Below are positions 12,901 through 26,171 of a DNA stretch of 64,000 nucleotides, in pieces. The stretch is taken from NCBI RefSeq assembly GCF_949628265.1, contig NC_088787.1:17226501-17290500 (forward strand), written 5' to 3'. Under the pieces are notes generated by a model. That model had not been told where the DNA came from and made no database searches. It worked only from the letters and a program-made list of their open reading frames with translations. Numbering within the stretch: position 1 is the stretch's first letter; each line of letters begins with the position of its first letter. Origin of the DNA: Cloeon dipterum. Lineage: Eukaryota > Arthropoda > Insecta > Ephemeroptera > Baetidae. The position numbers and the translations under genes are program-made.

Positions 12901-15900
12901 TCCTGGTTCCTACCTAGCCAAGATGCAGCTTCCACGGAGATGGACCCAAGGTCACTGTCAGGGCTGGACAGCTGGGGCAGCAAAACTGCCGAGTATCCTT
13001 GACAGAGACCCACAGACACTGAATGACCGTGCGCAACAATTGCTGATGCTACCTGTTGAATAAAAACAAAGAAATTTATTTCACATTAATAATCGTGAAA
13101 GTGGTATCATTATAGTGCAACGTAAAAATAATGCCAAAACACTGAAATAAATCTGCCCGGCACACTAACTAAACTCTTTTCATGTTGCGACGGTATAAAC
13201 ACTTTCCACGACTCTATAGCAATTAACAAAGAACAAGAGTTGCCGCGGCATTATCTGAATAGGAGCAAACATAAGTAGATATGCGACCATCAAATGATAA
13301 TTATTCAAGATAAAAGTTATTGAAAGATACACATGTGCCCAAGTGACTTTCAGACTCTCTGGCGCTCCCAGTGAGAGAGTGCGCTGCGGCACTTACAAAA
13401 GGAATAAATTCAGATTAGTTCTCTGAATTATGCGCTGCTAAATGCGAGAGCAAAAACGGAAAGCCACCTGTGAAGAAATTATTCACTGTATAGTTAACAT
13501 TTTATGTATGCGCAAAACAACATTATTATGAAATATGATTTGTAAATTTTTTTTAGGTGGAATTTTAATTAAAAATATTACCATCTTTCTATTGCCAAGG
13601 GAAGTATTACGTAACCACATAAATTTTATTTTCCCATGTATTGCAGAAAAGTAGTTGCATACGACATACTTAAACAGCGAAACATTTATTCAACTCCTGC
13701 GTCTGCAAAAGTTGTGTTGTATTCTATTACAAAGAAAGTTATTCCTCTAAAGCAAGAGTTTTGCAAATTCAATGTCAGCCTCGCGGTTTGTCGCCTGCGC
13801 GCGGTCTTGAATCAACTCGATCCGCCACTTTTACTGTTCTCCATATCGCAGTCGCATACTTTTTACACTTTCTGCACTCGTAATTGAATGAGCTGATTAC
13901 CAACCAGTTAAAACACCTACGCGCATTCTGCATCGAAAGATAGCTTTGTGTGTAGAATATATACCAACAGGAAACAACTATTATTATTGACGTAAAAAAT
14001 AAATAAATAATCACTATCGGTTTTGAAAGTAATTATACCCTTAGAAAATTATATACTATATGGGGGCGGTGTGATCCCCTTTGATGATAGTAATATAATT
14101 TTTTCAAGACACGGAATGTATGTACGGAAAAATTATTTAATAGTTTTCGGTTTCCTTTGAATTTTTACGTGCTTTAAATTTAAAATACATCACGTTTTTA
14201 TCTAATTTCGTGATTCAATTCTAGATTTATCCACTTTAGGTCACGCTCCCGGAAAATTTGCAGCATTTCATGTGGTGCGCATTAAGGAAAGACTGCATAA
14301 AAAATAAAGAGATCAAGGACTGTGGGACAATCGTGCATGTGCCCTGATTTTCTCAAAGAGGATAGTAACGTCAGGTGAATGTCAATGCAAGGAAATGAAG
14401 ATTTTCTTTCCCCAATAAAATTATGCGCACGCTCGGATTAAAATGTACAAGAGCACTGCAGTTTCGTCTAATATGAGCCTACGCTGCGCTTAGTGTAACT
14501 GTTGTCGCTATATTGAAAATCTGCATTCGTTTGTTGACGCCGGCTTGATTTCTCTCTTGTGTGCTAGTGACTTGCTTAACCGCGCATCATTGACTAATTA
14601 TCACGCCAATAAATGCGCTACACTCTCCATTGTTTAGCTTACAGAGTTTTGCACAATTGCACTCGCGTGCCGCTAAATAAACACCGTGCTTGTTTGTTTG
14701 TGTGCTTCGGTCTCGTGCGTCGAGAGCGAACGAAACAAAAATAACAACAAATCAATTATAATAATCTATCATTTATGCGGTGTATAATTATGTTGTTCGA
14801 ACAGTATGTGAGACAGCCTCTTGATTTCTGTTTATAAGTATGGCGTTTTCGTTCTAGCGCAGAGCAAAATCGTGACATAATTGTTCATTTCTGATGCGCA
14901 AAAAGTTTGTATTTCTTAGTTTGCGTGATGTTGATGTTCTCAGAAGGTGAAACCTGTTGTACTTTTATACGTCCTCCTGGCGCCGAGTGCTTACACACAG
15001 AGTTGTGGAAAAAAACTGATAAACTGTATCACATTAGAAAAAAGTAAAGCTCATGCAGGAAGTGTGCTGATATACGGCAGGCACAAAAGGAGCTTAAGAG
15101 AAAAAAAGACAGCATTCAGTGTAGCGTTCAGTGACTTCTCCGTTTCAGGGTGATAAATAGGTGATTGATTGCTAAAACTCATATAAACTGTAAAAAGCCA
15201 TTTGTAGGCACACGTGCCCCTAAGGACAATGATGCGCAATATGCTGGAATGCCGTATATCAGTGAAATCGCTAAAAGACTCAGCAGTCGATTTCTAATCG
15301 TCATACATACAAGAAAATTCTATATTTGTCGGTAGAACCAGGTTATGACTCGACTATCAGGGAATTGTTAAGGTTGACTGTTTTTAAAAATACTTCAATT
15401 GCATGGATGATTCATATATTTTCGAGTAAATAAAATTTCAAACCTTCTAGCAGCGGTCTTCGGAAAAAATTTAACTAAACTATGAACAAATAACTCAACT
15501 CTGTGTGCTGATTTAAAACCCAGAATGGACCCAAATGTTAACAATCGAAGAGAAAAATTATCTGGTTCTGTAAAGCGGTTGTTTCGGCCTCTCAGACATC
15601 CGTTCACCTACTTAATCCAACGGACAGCACATTTCACACCACAGAATTGACCGCAGAGGCTTCTGAATCACTGACCACTGAGAATGAATGACTGCTCTCA
15701 TTGCTGACCATGAGTAGAAAAGAAAATATTTGTATTTCTAGACACCAAATTTCTTCAAGCGATCAAGCCCGTATCTGAATCAAAGATTTGTTTTGAAGTT
15801 GAAGTTTTAAAACTTATCAAATATGCTCGATCACTTGAAATATGACTGAACAGCCACTTGTAAACAGACAACACACACGCGGGACCGTCAGAAATAAGCA

Positions 15901-16124
15901 TTGGAAGACTGCCCAAGTTGCAAAAGCCGCGAGCGCGCAGCCTCAGAGAGGCTGAGGGTGTTCAACCAAACTCTTGACAGCATCTTTACAAAAACTGAAG
16001 CAACTATGTACAAGCAATTTCAAAAATCAATCAATCGGAAACTTACCATTCGCAAGAAGCCGACGTGCGACTGTTGGGCGCCGCCGACCGCCGTCTTGGC
16101 CCTCTCGATGAGCTTCCCAATCAT
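9927..16124 (-). CDS. MFS sugar transporter, facilitated trehalose transporter Tret1-like, complete
   Basis: Six coding exons join in phase to give 509 aa: 16047-16124, 12914-13052, 12000-12185, 11427-11796, 11033-11360 and 9927-10355. Exon 1 encodes a 26-residue cytosolic N-terminus (MIGKLIERAKTAVGG) and has a strong gtaagt donor; it is separated from the TM1 exon by a 3-kb intron. TM1 reads AIVAHGHSVSVGLCQGYSAV, followed by LLPQL. Family marks: ASWLAGLGVISNPLG in TM2, GRK at residues 95-97, SSPEHRG near 149-154, PESPPWL at 202-208, PWIMTSELFPLRVR near 392, and PETKDKTLGEIE from 459. These are typical of the SLC2/Tret1 group, which moves trehalose or glucose across the plasma membrane by facilitated diffusion. 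The usual TM7 QQ(L/F)SG reads QEGSG here (282-286). The substrate cannot be read from sequence. Exon 1 is assigned by phase match and position, so it is less certain than the other five. Confidence 0.92.
13053..16046. other. Large first intron of the sugar transporter gene
   Basis: About 3 kb between the exon encoding the N-terminal 26 residues and the TM1 exon. AT-rich, without a supported exon. A short open stretch near 13333-13390 ends at a possible donor but lacks an ATG and does not match the family. Confidence 0.6.
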
Positions 16125-16162
16125 GCTGCCGGCCGTGCGAACTGAAAGTTGCTGAAATTGTT

Positions 16163-16186
16163 TGTGTGTGTGTGTGTGTGTGTGTG
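16163..16186. repeat. (TG)12 microsatellite in the transporter 5' UTR region
   Basis: Twelve perfect TG dinucleotides on the plus strand, about 39 bases upstream of the transporter start codon at 16124. On the transcribed strand this is a (CA)12 tract in the presumed 5' UTR. Confidence 0.95.
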
Positions 16187-18590
16187 GCGACGATGAGGAG
16201 AGAATTGCGCGCTGCAACTCTTTCTTTTCGCGCGGTGGCCGGTGCGTGTCGCTTGCTAGCACGGCGGCGGAGAGTTGAATGAGTCTGGTCAGACTCTCGG
16301 GAGCCGTGGATAGGCGACAATCGCGGCGTGCACCGCTTCCGATTTTTGCCACACCTCTGAACGCTGGCCTATGCACGCCGCGGACGCGGACACGCGGAGG
16401 AAGGGGGCTGCTTTTCAGTGTGCGCTCACCTGGTTTCCTCGTTGCAATTATTTCGTCACCGGGACATACCCTTTCGGATGGCATTGATCTATACCAGTTT
16501 AATTAATTGGATCTGCGCTTAATTTCATTGAGATGCGGCCCATGTAAATTTATTCTATGGCTTTCAATTATGCTTAAGCAATTAAAGTTAAGAATTTGAT
16601 GGAATCCAAAAAAGTAATAGTGCGAGAATTACAAATATAATTTTGTTTTTGAAGAAATCTTTTTATAAAAAATGTTCACACTTTAAAGCTATTGAAAAAA
16701 GTTTAATGTTGTATTAGGGTTGTTGCGAATTGTCCGATTTGTAAAAAATGCACAGCTAAAAGCGTTTATATAAACCAACTCTTTAGCCATATAGCAAACA
16801 CTGCTAAATTTTCTAAAAACTAGTTAACAAACAGCGGAGATTTGGTTTCTGTCTTTTTTGTGCTGGATTAGACACATCAAGTATATTAATACCTGCCTAA
16901 ATATTTGTGAAATTCGCTTTTTTATCAGCAATCGTGTACTCAATTTCGCCTGGCTCTTCCGCGTAGAAAGGCGAGTTATTTGTTTTGCACCTGAAGCAAT
17001 CCAGCAACGCGATTTATTTATTATCCGTCTCACAGATTCCTTTTTGCATTTTTGCTTCTAGATTGTCTATCTATTTCTCATTTGCGTCTGTTGGCAAACA
17101 TCTGTGATGCAACGCATAGAAAACCAATCTTCCAACAATTGAGTTGCTCATCGGAGCAATTCGCACTTTTTGTCAGCGCAGCCAGGTAAGTGGCGCATGA
17201 AATAGTTGCAGTGTAGTAATGAATTTGTAATCGTGGCCCGAAATGACATAATCATAAATTAATTTCATAAGTTCCTTCCGTCGAATATCTTGGGATTTCC
17301 GCTGTCAATTAAAGATAATCGAGAACTAGGTCGAACTCCAGGTTTGGCAAACAACACAATGAACAGTTTTCCTTTTTCGCTGCGTTATTGCGTAATTTTT
17401 ACTCGGGATGGTGGAGCAAAATAAAGTTTTCGGGAAACACGCCGGCAAAATCGGCCGGCGGTTGGACCTTGGCGGCGAAATGAATCAGAGATTTTCGCGA
17501 CTCGTCTCATTCGCTCTCCAAATGGCCTTGCATCACCTGGCTGCTACCGACCTTTTCGCCAACGAGGTCGAGCACCGCGCGATATTCCATTCCAAAAGAC
17601 AAATGTCGCATTCCTTTTTTTCAAGTCCCATGCGAATCGGAAGTGAACTTATTTAATATTTATAGATATATGAAACTGCGGTAGGAATAAATTTGGGAAA
17701 TACTTTATTTATTTTATACGCTATATACCGTGGAACATCAATAGTAAGTTGAAACGTACTTGATCTACGTTGATTAAAAACTTAAAATTTATTTTTATTT
17801 CCCGACGGAAGTGTTGACATCTTATTTTTTACGTTGAGGCATGTTTTCCAATTATTTGGGATCTATTTTTTACACTTTGTCTCGTCCCATATTTTTGTAA
17901 ATTATTTACCTTCATTCAAATCCTATTTCTTTTTTTATATCTTGAAAGTAACCGTAAAAGTTTCGAGCAATAATCGTTTCGTTACTGGCGAGGGTCGTTG
18001 AAATTTCCATAAAAATGAATCCAACACGTTTAGTTAAGTAATTGAAGTTTTTAAGGCGTGTCTCTGATGCAAATCGCAATCGAAATATAATCGAGGTTAA
18101 GGCCGGGGCTCTGTGGCAAGCCTCCACACATTGTTCCAATATGCCGGCGCCACTGCACCACAGATAGACTCATATTTTTTATTATGCTGGTTCAGTATGT
18201 GGCCGCAGATTCAGAACAAAGACATTGAACCTTGCGTGGGAATCAGGAAGTCATGGCGACCTTTGCCCCGTTGTTTACTAGAAATATTGATTGATCTCTG
18301 TGAGTTATACAAATAAAACCTTCCATTATGCAAGGGAACAAAAAATATGTAACGTAATTCAATATGAAACAGGTATGTACTGGTATGCTTTATGTAACGA
18401 CAAATCGGTAAATTTTCCAAATATTTTGTCCCTCAAATTTGCTATGCAACTATGTTAATCTTCAAAAATTACCAGAAGATTGTGAATTTTGATTATTCTC
18501 TTTTAAATAACGCAAATCATAGCGTTAATATGTAGTTTTAGAAAAAATATATTAAATCATAAAGCATGAATTTTAAAAATTGCAAAATAT
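16187..18590. other. Intergenic spacer between transporter promoter and bHLH gene 3' end
   Basis: The part near 16190-16490 is GC-richer and may be the promoter or leader of the transporter. The rest is AT-rich. Only short, unconvincing open frames are present; no RNA gene or repeat family recognised. Confidence 0.5.
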
Positions 18591-18600
18591 TTTATTTATT
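18591..18600 (-). terminator. Candidate polyadenylation signals for the bHLH gene
   Basis: Two overlapping tttatt words on the plus strand give tandem AATAAA hexamers on the minus strand, about 90-95 bases past the stop at 18687. Position and redundancy make this the most likely 3' end of the bHLH transcript. Confidence 0.5.
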
Positions 18601-18686
18601 GCTATTGCTCCAACGCAGGATTTTTGTACATTTGCTCAGTAGACGGAATAAGCAAAACATATTTAAATATGATATATGGAGCATGT

Positions 18687-21600
18687 TCAAGATGAAAATT
18701 CGCTTGCCTGATGGCTCCAGCAAGCAACCTCTTCCAACTGCTCACTGTCAGCTTGCTGCTGCTCTGACGTCGAGGTGAAACTGTCGGGCGAGCAGCACTG
18801 GTGCGGAGTTCGACTCTGGCATATTTGAATAATGGAAACATTGAATGTAGCTTCGATTCAGTCGGGAAGAATTATTTTGCTTACAGCTCTCTTGTGATTC
18901 GCCAAGCAGAATGTGCAAACGGATCGTTCTTGATGCGTATCTTGAGTGTTGTTGTCCTGCATGCCCCTCAAAAGGCACGGATGTTCATCTCCTACAAAAA
19001 ATACGAAATTTTATTACAATCTGAATGTACTACCATGCTGAAAGACAAATATATTGAATTGAATCGAATAAATTTCAAATTCGTTTTCAAAACGTTCATT
19101 GATTTTAATTTAAGTAGTATAATGAAATATTAAAAAAGTAATATATGAATAATAAAAAAAATGAAACAAGTTCTTCACCATATTCAAGAGTTGTACCAAG
19201 GTGTTTTATGTAGCTGCACGCGAGGCGCAGAATTTCAATTTTGCTGAGTTTGCGGTTTGCTGGTTCCGTTGGAATCAAAGTGCGTAGAGTGCTCAAGGCA
19301 CTGTTCACGCTGAAACAAATTGAAAAAAGTGATTAATTCCATGTCAACAAAAGCTAGAAATCAGAAAGTATTGTGAGCGGTCGGTTTTTTAATGTTTTCG
19401 ATTTTTGGGCCCTCCATTTTCATTGTTACTAAACGGTGTGCACAGTAGAAAATTAAGCTCGTTGACCGCCACATGCTACAACCCCGAACACGTGTTTTAC
19501 ATCACGGGCCGCAAGCGTAGGAAGCACTGGTTAGTTCGCCAGACAACAAGGCGCGCCTTGCTTGTGTTGAAAAAATTAATTTGAATGGAGGGAACTGTGA
19601 CTCATTTGGTAAGAAAAAGAAAACGTGTTGCTACCACATGCTGAGCTTGTACCTAATGTAGCTTCAAATACTTGGCTAACGTCTATTTCACTTTTTTTAT
19701 TTCGCACGTCTTTTCTAATTACTGACAATATTTATTTCTTTACTAAGTTTTGTTGAAAAAAAGATTGATTCCTCTTATTGTAACGTTCCTTTGGAAATGA
19801 TAAAAGATTAATATAGTATTTATTGAATCTCCCTGTCCCCATATTTATTTTAACCTTCAACGTTGACTTTTCTATTTTCACTAATTAATTTTTAGAAAGC
19901 TTCCTTATTTAAGGGGTAGGTGTCTGATTTTTTGTATTTGGGTCTTTGCGTCTCAAAATTATAAAATAACGAAGAAAATATATTTTGGGGGTCATTTTTT
20001 TCAAAGAATGAAAATTAATTAATTATCCGTGCTAACTCAGGGGATATATTATATTTTTATTGGAATCAATGTGTTATCCTCAGCCCCAAGATGGTACAGG
20101 AAGCTTATGAATTAGTGTTGCAACCAGTAACCAAAATTAGTAGAACAGGATCTTTTCTGAAGAAATGTGGAAAAAAACAGTTTGCTACACACCGAGGAAC
20201 CTGCATTTAATTTCTTCTGACAATTATGACAACCTCGCGCGCTTCTGCCTTTATTAGCATCTATCAATAATGGAATCAATTATGTTAAGGAAAAAATAAG
20301 CAAAATAATGTAATCTAACTCGAAACGTTGCGCACGCGTGTGTATTTTCTTATTTATATAGTTTAAACAATATCAACGAATGATAAAAATCAGTGCTTTT
20401 AAAGCCTTGCCGCTATTTGTATTTACCAAAGTTTGCTCTGTGAAAATTGATACAAACTTCGGTCGAGATATCTTCAGCGAAGTAAACACATCCGGCACCC
20501 CCAGCCTCAATTTATAAAAGAGGGTAAACGACCTTTCCGAACTGGAATGGAGAATGGCTGAAGGTCATTGAAAAATGGACCGGAAGGAAAGGTTTCCATG
20601 GGGGCTCCAGTTTGCATCGCACATGTGGACACTAGGGTAGCCCCCACGTGGAGAGCAGCTCCCATTGCTCAATTTTTGTGGGGGATGTGTGTACTCACAG
20701 GCCAAAGTGATCACAACATCTGGTCAACAAACACACAAACTGCTGGCTCGCACATTTGGAACAAGCGTGTCGTTTTTTTCTTTTTTAAAAGAAGCAGATG
20801 TCCGCACGTCCACTTGCCCACTAACTTCAACAATAGACAAAGTTTTATGGTCTTGTCGTGGTGTGACTTTCCAAAAGCAATAAAAAAGGCTAATGAATGA
20901 ACTCTTGACTCGTGATGCCGAGGTTTACTTCGACTTTTTTTACGACAGCTCAGCGAGAATTGATTTATTTGATTTTCAAATGAATGTTAGGCAGAGGCAA
21001 AATGCATTAATTTTTATTTCTAGTGTCTGGTATGTACCCTGCACAGCTCGAGAGTTAGAAGCGTTGCATACTGTACTAGGGGAAAAACTTATTCCAGCAG
21101 CAGCCAAGACTTCTTGTACCTTGATCGCGGGCGTTAATTTCTGATTGAAGATTTCTATCAAGTATCTTATCTCTATCCCCAGGAAAAATAATAGTCAAGA
21201 AAGAGAGTAAATGATTGGAAATTTTTAATGTTTGGACGGTGCGCTGTTCTTAAAAGTCGGTGAAATTGAAAATTGGCTATATTCTTTTTCGAAAATTTAG
21301 ATCTGCTATAGTTCATTTTTAGCTCTTTTTCTCTCTTAGTAATTAGATGAAAAGTAAGAAATTTCAGTCCTTCATTTGGAATTGGTTGAATTGTTTAGAA
21401 TCGGCTGTTAAAATAAATAATTTTACAAAAATAACTATCTTGATTCTAGAATAAAATTGTGATAAAAACAGAAAATTGAAAGACAGGGAATTTTATGAAC
21501 ACTTATTAATTATGATTGTTATGAAATAGCTCTACTATGTGTGGAGTTGGCTAAGAATGACAAGCTTCGAGTGAAATTTGGATTTTGTCGTGTGGTCAAA

Positions 21601-22987
21601 GTGCTGGTGATGAGTTCTTCGGGATCGAAACAGCCAGCTGTACAGTGTAATTAGATTTTCTTTTTTAAATTTAATTCAAAGCCTCCTTATTCAATCTGTG
21701 TAGAGTAGATCTTTATCGTAAATGCAAAAGTTTTCAAGAAAATTCTGCTTCGAACCTCAATAAATATCATAAGAATAAGGCACGGTTTGTAGACAATTGC
21801 AGCAGAAGGCCAAAAAGGGTGAATAAATTACCTGTGTGTCCTCAATCGCTCCCTGACGTTTGCATCAGTTAGAAGTTTGTCGGCCTCAGATCCATCATCG
21901 AAGTACTGCCGGATCGATTGGCGCAGAATTTTGCTTTTCGCCACTTTCGTCCTTATTTTGCGCGCGTGACCTGGCAACTAAACAAGAGAGCGTGAATATT
22001 TTAATTGCAAAAGGCTGCTGCTGTGGTTACAAAAGCAAGGTTTGAATTTGGCTAATGGCCTCACGACCGATTTAAACAGATATGGGGCTTTAAATATCAC
22101 TTCTGGATCTATAGAGTTGAATGGATTTGAATTTCAGAATGTTTGCTTTGCGCTAGGAAAGACCTATATTTGCTATTCAAACGAATTCATTTAGTTTCGC
22201 ATTTGCAACTGATTTGCATTTGATTGTAAACTCGTGCTCTGGTTTGTTTCATGAACTCTCTCTTTCTAGAGACGCCTGCCTGAGATTGCTGCTGCGTATT
22301 AACGTGACAAAATAAAATTTTAATCAGCTTGCAAAACGTTCCCCTTTTTCCTCCACGGGGTAAAGGAACCGGGAGACACGTGCCTTCTTTGTTGTTGACG
22401 TCACAAAATATTGTGTAGCTATTTTTCAAACACGCAAATGGGACGACAGAAAATTAGAAATTCAAATAATCTTTCTAACCGCATCTATCTCAGCGCGATT
22501 ATCATTGCGGGACACCTTCGCCTCGTGTTTGTTAGCTTGCTGAAAGAGAAAACTTGAAATGCACTATTTGCGCTATCTTATAACTTTAGAAAGATTAACT
22601 TTGTAAGGATTGATAGCCCTATAACTATTTTCGTTCGTTTTGTCTTAAGTCATACAATATATGGCAATAAAATTTTTAAGTAGTGTTTTTCTTATGAACC
22701 AGAAGTGAAATTCAAATGTTAAGTCTTTTTTAAATTAGTTATTTTACTCTTAAATATATACTTGAACCTTTTCTTATTACAAATTCTCAATAAATAACTA
22801 AACCAAAATATAAGAATGTGTAAAACAATCTTCAATTTACCTTGATAGAAAACTTTTCGTTTTCAGAGAATTCGTTGTGGAGCATCTTGTGTCTTGAGAT
22901 CTGAGCTTTTGAGAAAATAAAATTTTTCTTCCAATGCTGCTGGTTGCAACTAGAGAGGGTGTTGTCAAGAAGAACGGTGCGTTTCAT
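18687..22987 (-). CDS. bHLH transcription factor of the Paraxis (TCF15)/Scleraxis family
   Basis: Six coding exons join in phase: 22841-22987, 22480-22539, 21832-21977, 19179-19309, 18885-18991 and 18687-18815, giving 239 aa. The basic region [10 protein letters not shown] (residues 109-118) is split by an intron from the HLH (119-161), which contains [20 protein letters not shown] and is nearly the vertebrate Paraxis/Scleraxis sequence. Downstream, residues 162-197 carry HPCLLRG and [11 protein letters not shown], matching the PC and CTFCLSNQRK segments that TCF15 proteins keep after the HLH. The last exon is Ser/Gln-rich and ends at TGA. The family binds E-boxes as a heterodimer with Daughterless/E proteins and acts in mesoderm-derived tissue in vertebrates; the insect role is less known. 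The start is uncertain: the ATG at 22987 is the first in frame, but 22885 is also possible if a splice acceptor precedes it. The N-terminal exons rest on phase and acceptor/donor fit only. Confidence 0.88.
19310..21831. other. Intron of the bHLH gene, inside the basic region
   Basis: A 2.5-kb phase-2 intron that separates the basic region from helix 1. AT-rich, no supported exon or nested gene. ORFs near 20568-21144 are short and lack any family resemblance. Confidence 0.65.
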
Positions 22988-25900
22988 CTGTGAGTCCACC
23001 CGCTCTTCCAAAACAGAAACAGGCCTGGCGCACACATTTTCTCTCAACAGGAGGAGGAGAGGGAGGGGCCTGATGTGTTCTCTTTTCGAAAGTGTCAATG
23101 AATGTCAAATTTTTTCATTTAGCTTGCGTGTCTGAGCAAAACGAAAATTTTAAAGTGATTACAGCAGTAAAGGTCGCTTGAAGAGCGCACGCGAGCACGC
23201 TAATTAATTAATTTAGCCCGCCCTATTTTTTCATCCCGCTAACGACCGCACCAAATGCACGCTCTGTGTCTGATTTTTCCTGCAGTTTCGTGAAACATTG
23301 GCCTTTCGTTCAACAAAAAATTAGCCTTAAAAGCCGTATAAGTGTAAAAACAATGCTATTCACGCAATTATTTAGCGAGGACGCACTTGATTGACTTTGA
23401 AATTGTTGAGAATATATTACAAATGAAATGTTTATTGGGTGGAGGATAGAAATATTTTTATTCCTGTTTTTAGCTGCAATCCAGAAATAGTGAAAAAAAC
23501 TGTTTCAAATAAAAGTTTCTATTAAGCTAAAATTCTGTAAAAGTTTACTTAAATTAATAAAGACTAGAAAAACCTTATAAGAAAAAAGGATGGCTCTATA
23601 AAATAATTTTCTATTGTTATTTTATTGGCATTTTTTTCCATTTTAATTAGATTAAAAGATTAAAAATGACCACATTTTCACGTTTTGGTTTAAGGTTGAT
23701 TTTTTCTCATACAGTATTATCGCATACATGATTTCCTCGGTCAGATCTTTGCTCTCTGTTTTGAGAAAAAACACAAGCGACCGCCGGTTGACACATTGCT
23801 GTTCTCACGGCGTTTTTCGTGTTTGGGGAGGAAATTGCCATCAGCGCGCATCAAGCTGTGCGCGACATTATGACTTTATATGGCCACCACATTGCTCACA
23901 CAAACCAAAAGCAAATAAAACGCAAACAGCGTGTGTGCTGCTGCTGTTTACAGCATATGAAATGCGGGGTTTTGTTCTATACGTATGTATTCAAGGAGCC
24001 GCGAGGCGCTCGATCTCGAAACAAGGGCGCCCTTTCGTCTCGAGAGTCATGCAATGCGCTGTTTCACTACACTGATACAACTCTCATTAGTATTAACTCC
24101 TCTACTGCTAAGTTTCATTAGATTGAAAAATCAATACAGCTCCAGCTGAAAAAAATTGAGTTTATTTTCATGAAAATTCATTAGCAGCTTAGGGTGTTTG
24201 CTCAAGTACAAGATAAATGAGCCGCGAAGTCTATTTTAAGTAGGGAGAAATTAGTGTGCAGCTCATTCGTCGGTTCGACGCTAAAACTAATAGAGAAACG
24301 AGATAAACGCTTCCACATGTGGGGTATTTGTCAGCGGCGGCGTTGATTTTTTCGCCCGGCCGAGATAAAGCCAGGCGGCCAAAATGTATCGCTGTGCGAG
24401 GGTGTCATATACACACATATATAGAGCATCAGATAACTGAACATGTGCGTTGTTTCCTTGCTGTGAGTGCGCCATTCCAAGTGTAAACGGTGTAAACCTT
24501 AAGACAATATATGAAAAGATGCATGCAAACTTCGCTAATTAAGCTCTTTATTTTGACATTCTTTTTCAATGAGCAACGTACTGAAACAGGAAATTTTTTG
24601 ATGTTATCAGTTGAATTACATACATTAATAAGTAATAGTGTTTATATTCAACGAATACCTTCAACTTTATTTCGTTTAAAAGACAGTCGGAAAACGAATA
24701 AAATAAAAATATATTTATAAGAAATTAAAATTTATCGAATGGCTCAGCTTTTTGCGGATTAATTCAGGAGAGGGAACTAACATGGGAAATTTTGAAAGCA
24801 AAATATCGCTCTCGTATTGCTTCCATCCAAAATTTCAATAATAGCTATCCATTCTATTAATCCAGCACGCATAGCTGACAAGGAAGTCTAAGGATTTGAC
24901 GTTTTAGTTTTTCGCGAGACTTATTCAATCCGTGTATAGTCTTTCCTGATATGAAAGCTCGTAGTTTTTGTGTGTTGGTAAATTTTTGATTCGATGAATT
25001 TGGGGAGATATGAAGAAAATGTCCCTAAAGTTATAAATAAAGCTGAAATTTTGATATCGTGGAGCAAAAATGCAACCATTCTGGAAACTAATAAAATATC
25101 ATGATTTTCCAGTTTTTCCACACATACCAAAATATTTTTGCATAATTTTCTAGTTTCAGAAAAGTTTTAAAAAAATGTTAAGGTGTAGCAGATAGTTTAT
25201 TTTTTCTGAGTTACGAAAATGGAGTTTCAGCTCAGAAAGTTTTAAAACTTTGTCTCCAACAGTTAATGAGCTTATTTAAAAATTTCCCAGTAAAATTCTT
25301 AAATCGAGGGACTTTTCTGTGAAATAAATAATAAACCATCGATCGATTCGTCTTCTCAATTAGAGTCTATCCATAGAATATCACCACGTTTGAATAAAAA
25401 CTGGCTTCATAGTTTGATTTTGAATGATTTCCATATTTCGCAAGCTCCGTCGAATCAAAACTTTTTTCCTCGGGTTATAACTTGTTGGATACTACGCAAA
25501 TCCAATGTTTTCGCCAAAAACCGAATTGTAAAATCCTTCAGAGTATTGTTGTGAGCCATTTGATAATATATAAATTTCATAAAATAATCTCGGAGTGGTA
25601 TTTATAATTTTTTTCTTAAAATATTATTTATCTAGATTTATAAAGTTCATTTGACTGATTTTAAGGAACTTAGAACGCATAATTACGAGTTAACTGCAAG
25701 ACTTGTTAAACCGAGCGTTTTCAAGCATAATCACATTATCTCACTTTGAGCGTTTTTGCACCGTCCAATGAAAGGTACAAATATTTTTTCATGTTGCGAA
25801 AAAGCCATCGCTGTTCCAATTGAGCGCTTCAGAATTATAAGCACGCCCGTCCGTAAGACGCAGAATTACTCAACAAAATTCTACGCACCAGCTTTCTGCA

Positions 25901-26112
25901 CTTTGTAGCAACTAGAGGCCGCACGAAGCGGACAAACATCCGCGAAATCGGTAGAGTGCGAGCGGTGGCTGGTTGTTCTTAATTCCTTATTTCCCCCTAT
26001 TTTCAGAGACAATGCTTATCTGCGTGTCTAATTATCGTGAAAGGTCGTCATCGGCCGAACTACACGCGGATAAAGTAGTGACCCTATCGAATCTTAAGCT
26101 GGAGGTAGGTGG
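22988..26112. other. Intergenic region between divergent bHLH and cuticle-type genes
   Basis: About 3 kb that should contain the promoters of both neighbours. I see no gene. Short ORFs near 23728-24121 are isolated, with no domain or splice context. Confidence 0.5.
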
Positions 26113-26120
26113 TTTAAATA
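26113..26120 (+). promoter_or_regulatory. TATA-like box of the cuticle-type gene
   Basis: TTTAAATA lies 52-59 bases upstream of the ATG at 26172. A start site about 30 bases downstream would fall near gcagacatcaatc and give a leader of roughly 25-30 bases. A TATA promoter with a short leader is common for highly expressed insect cuticle genes. Confidence 0.5.
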
Positions 26121-26171
26121 GCGGAGCCGCCGGGTGGCAGACATCAATCACATTCGACCTATTGTGGAAAC

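Noticed and set aside
13333-13390. Possible alternative first exon of the sugar transporter
   Set aside because: No ATG in frame, and its sequence does not resemble Tret1 N-termini; the exon at 16047-16124 has an ATG, a consensus donor and the right phase.
16027-16484. Long frame upstream of the transporter start as an N-terminal extension
   Set aside because: It runs through the TG repeat and lacks an upstream ATG with family-like sequence; it is more likely leader.
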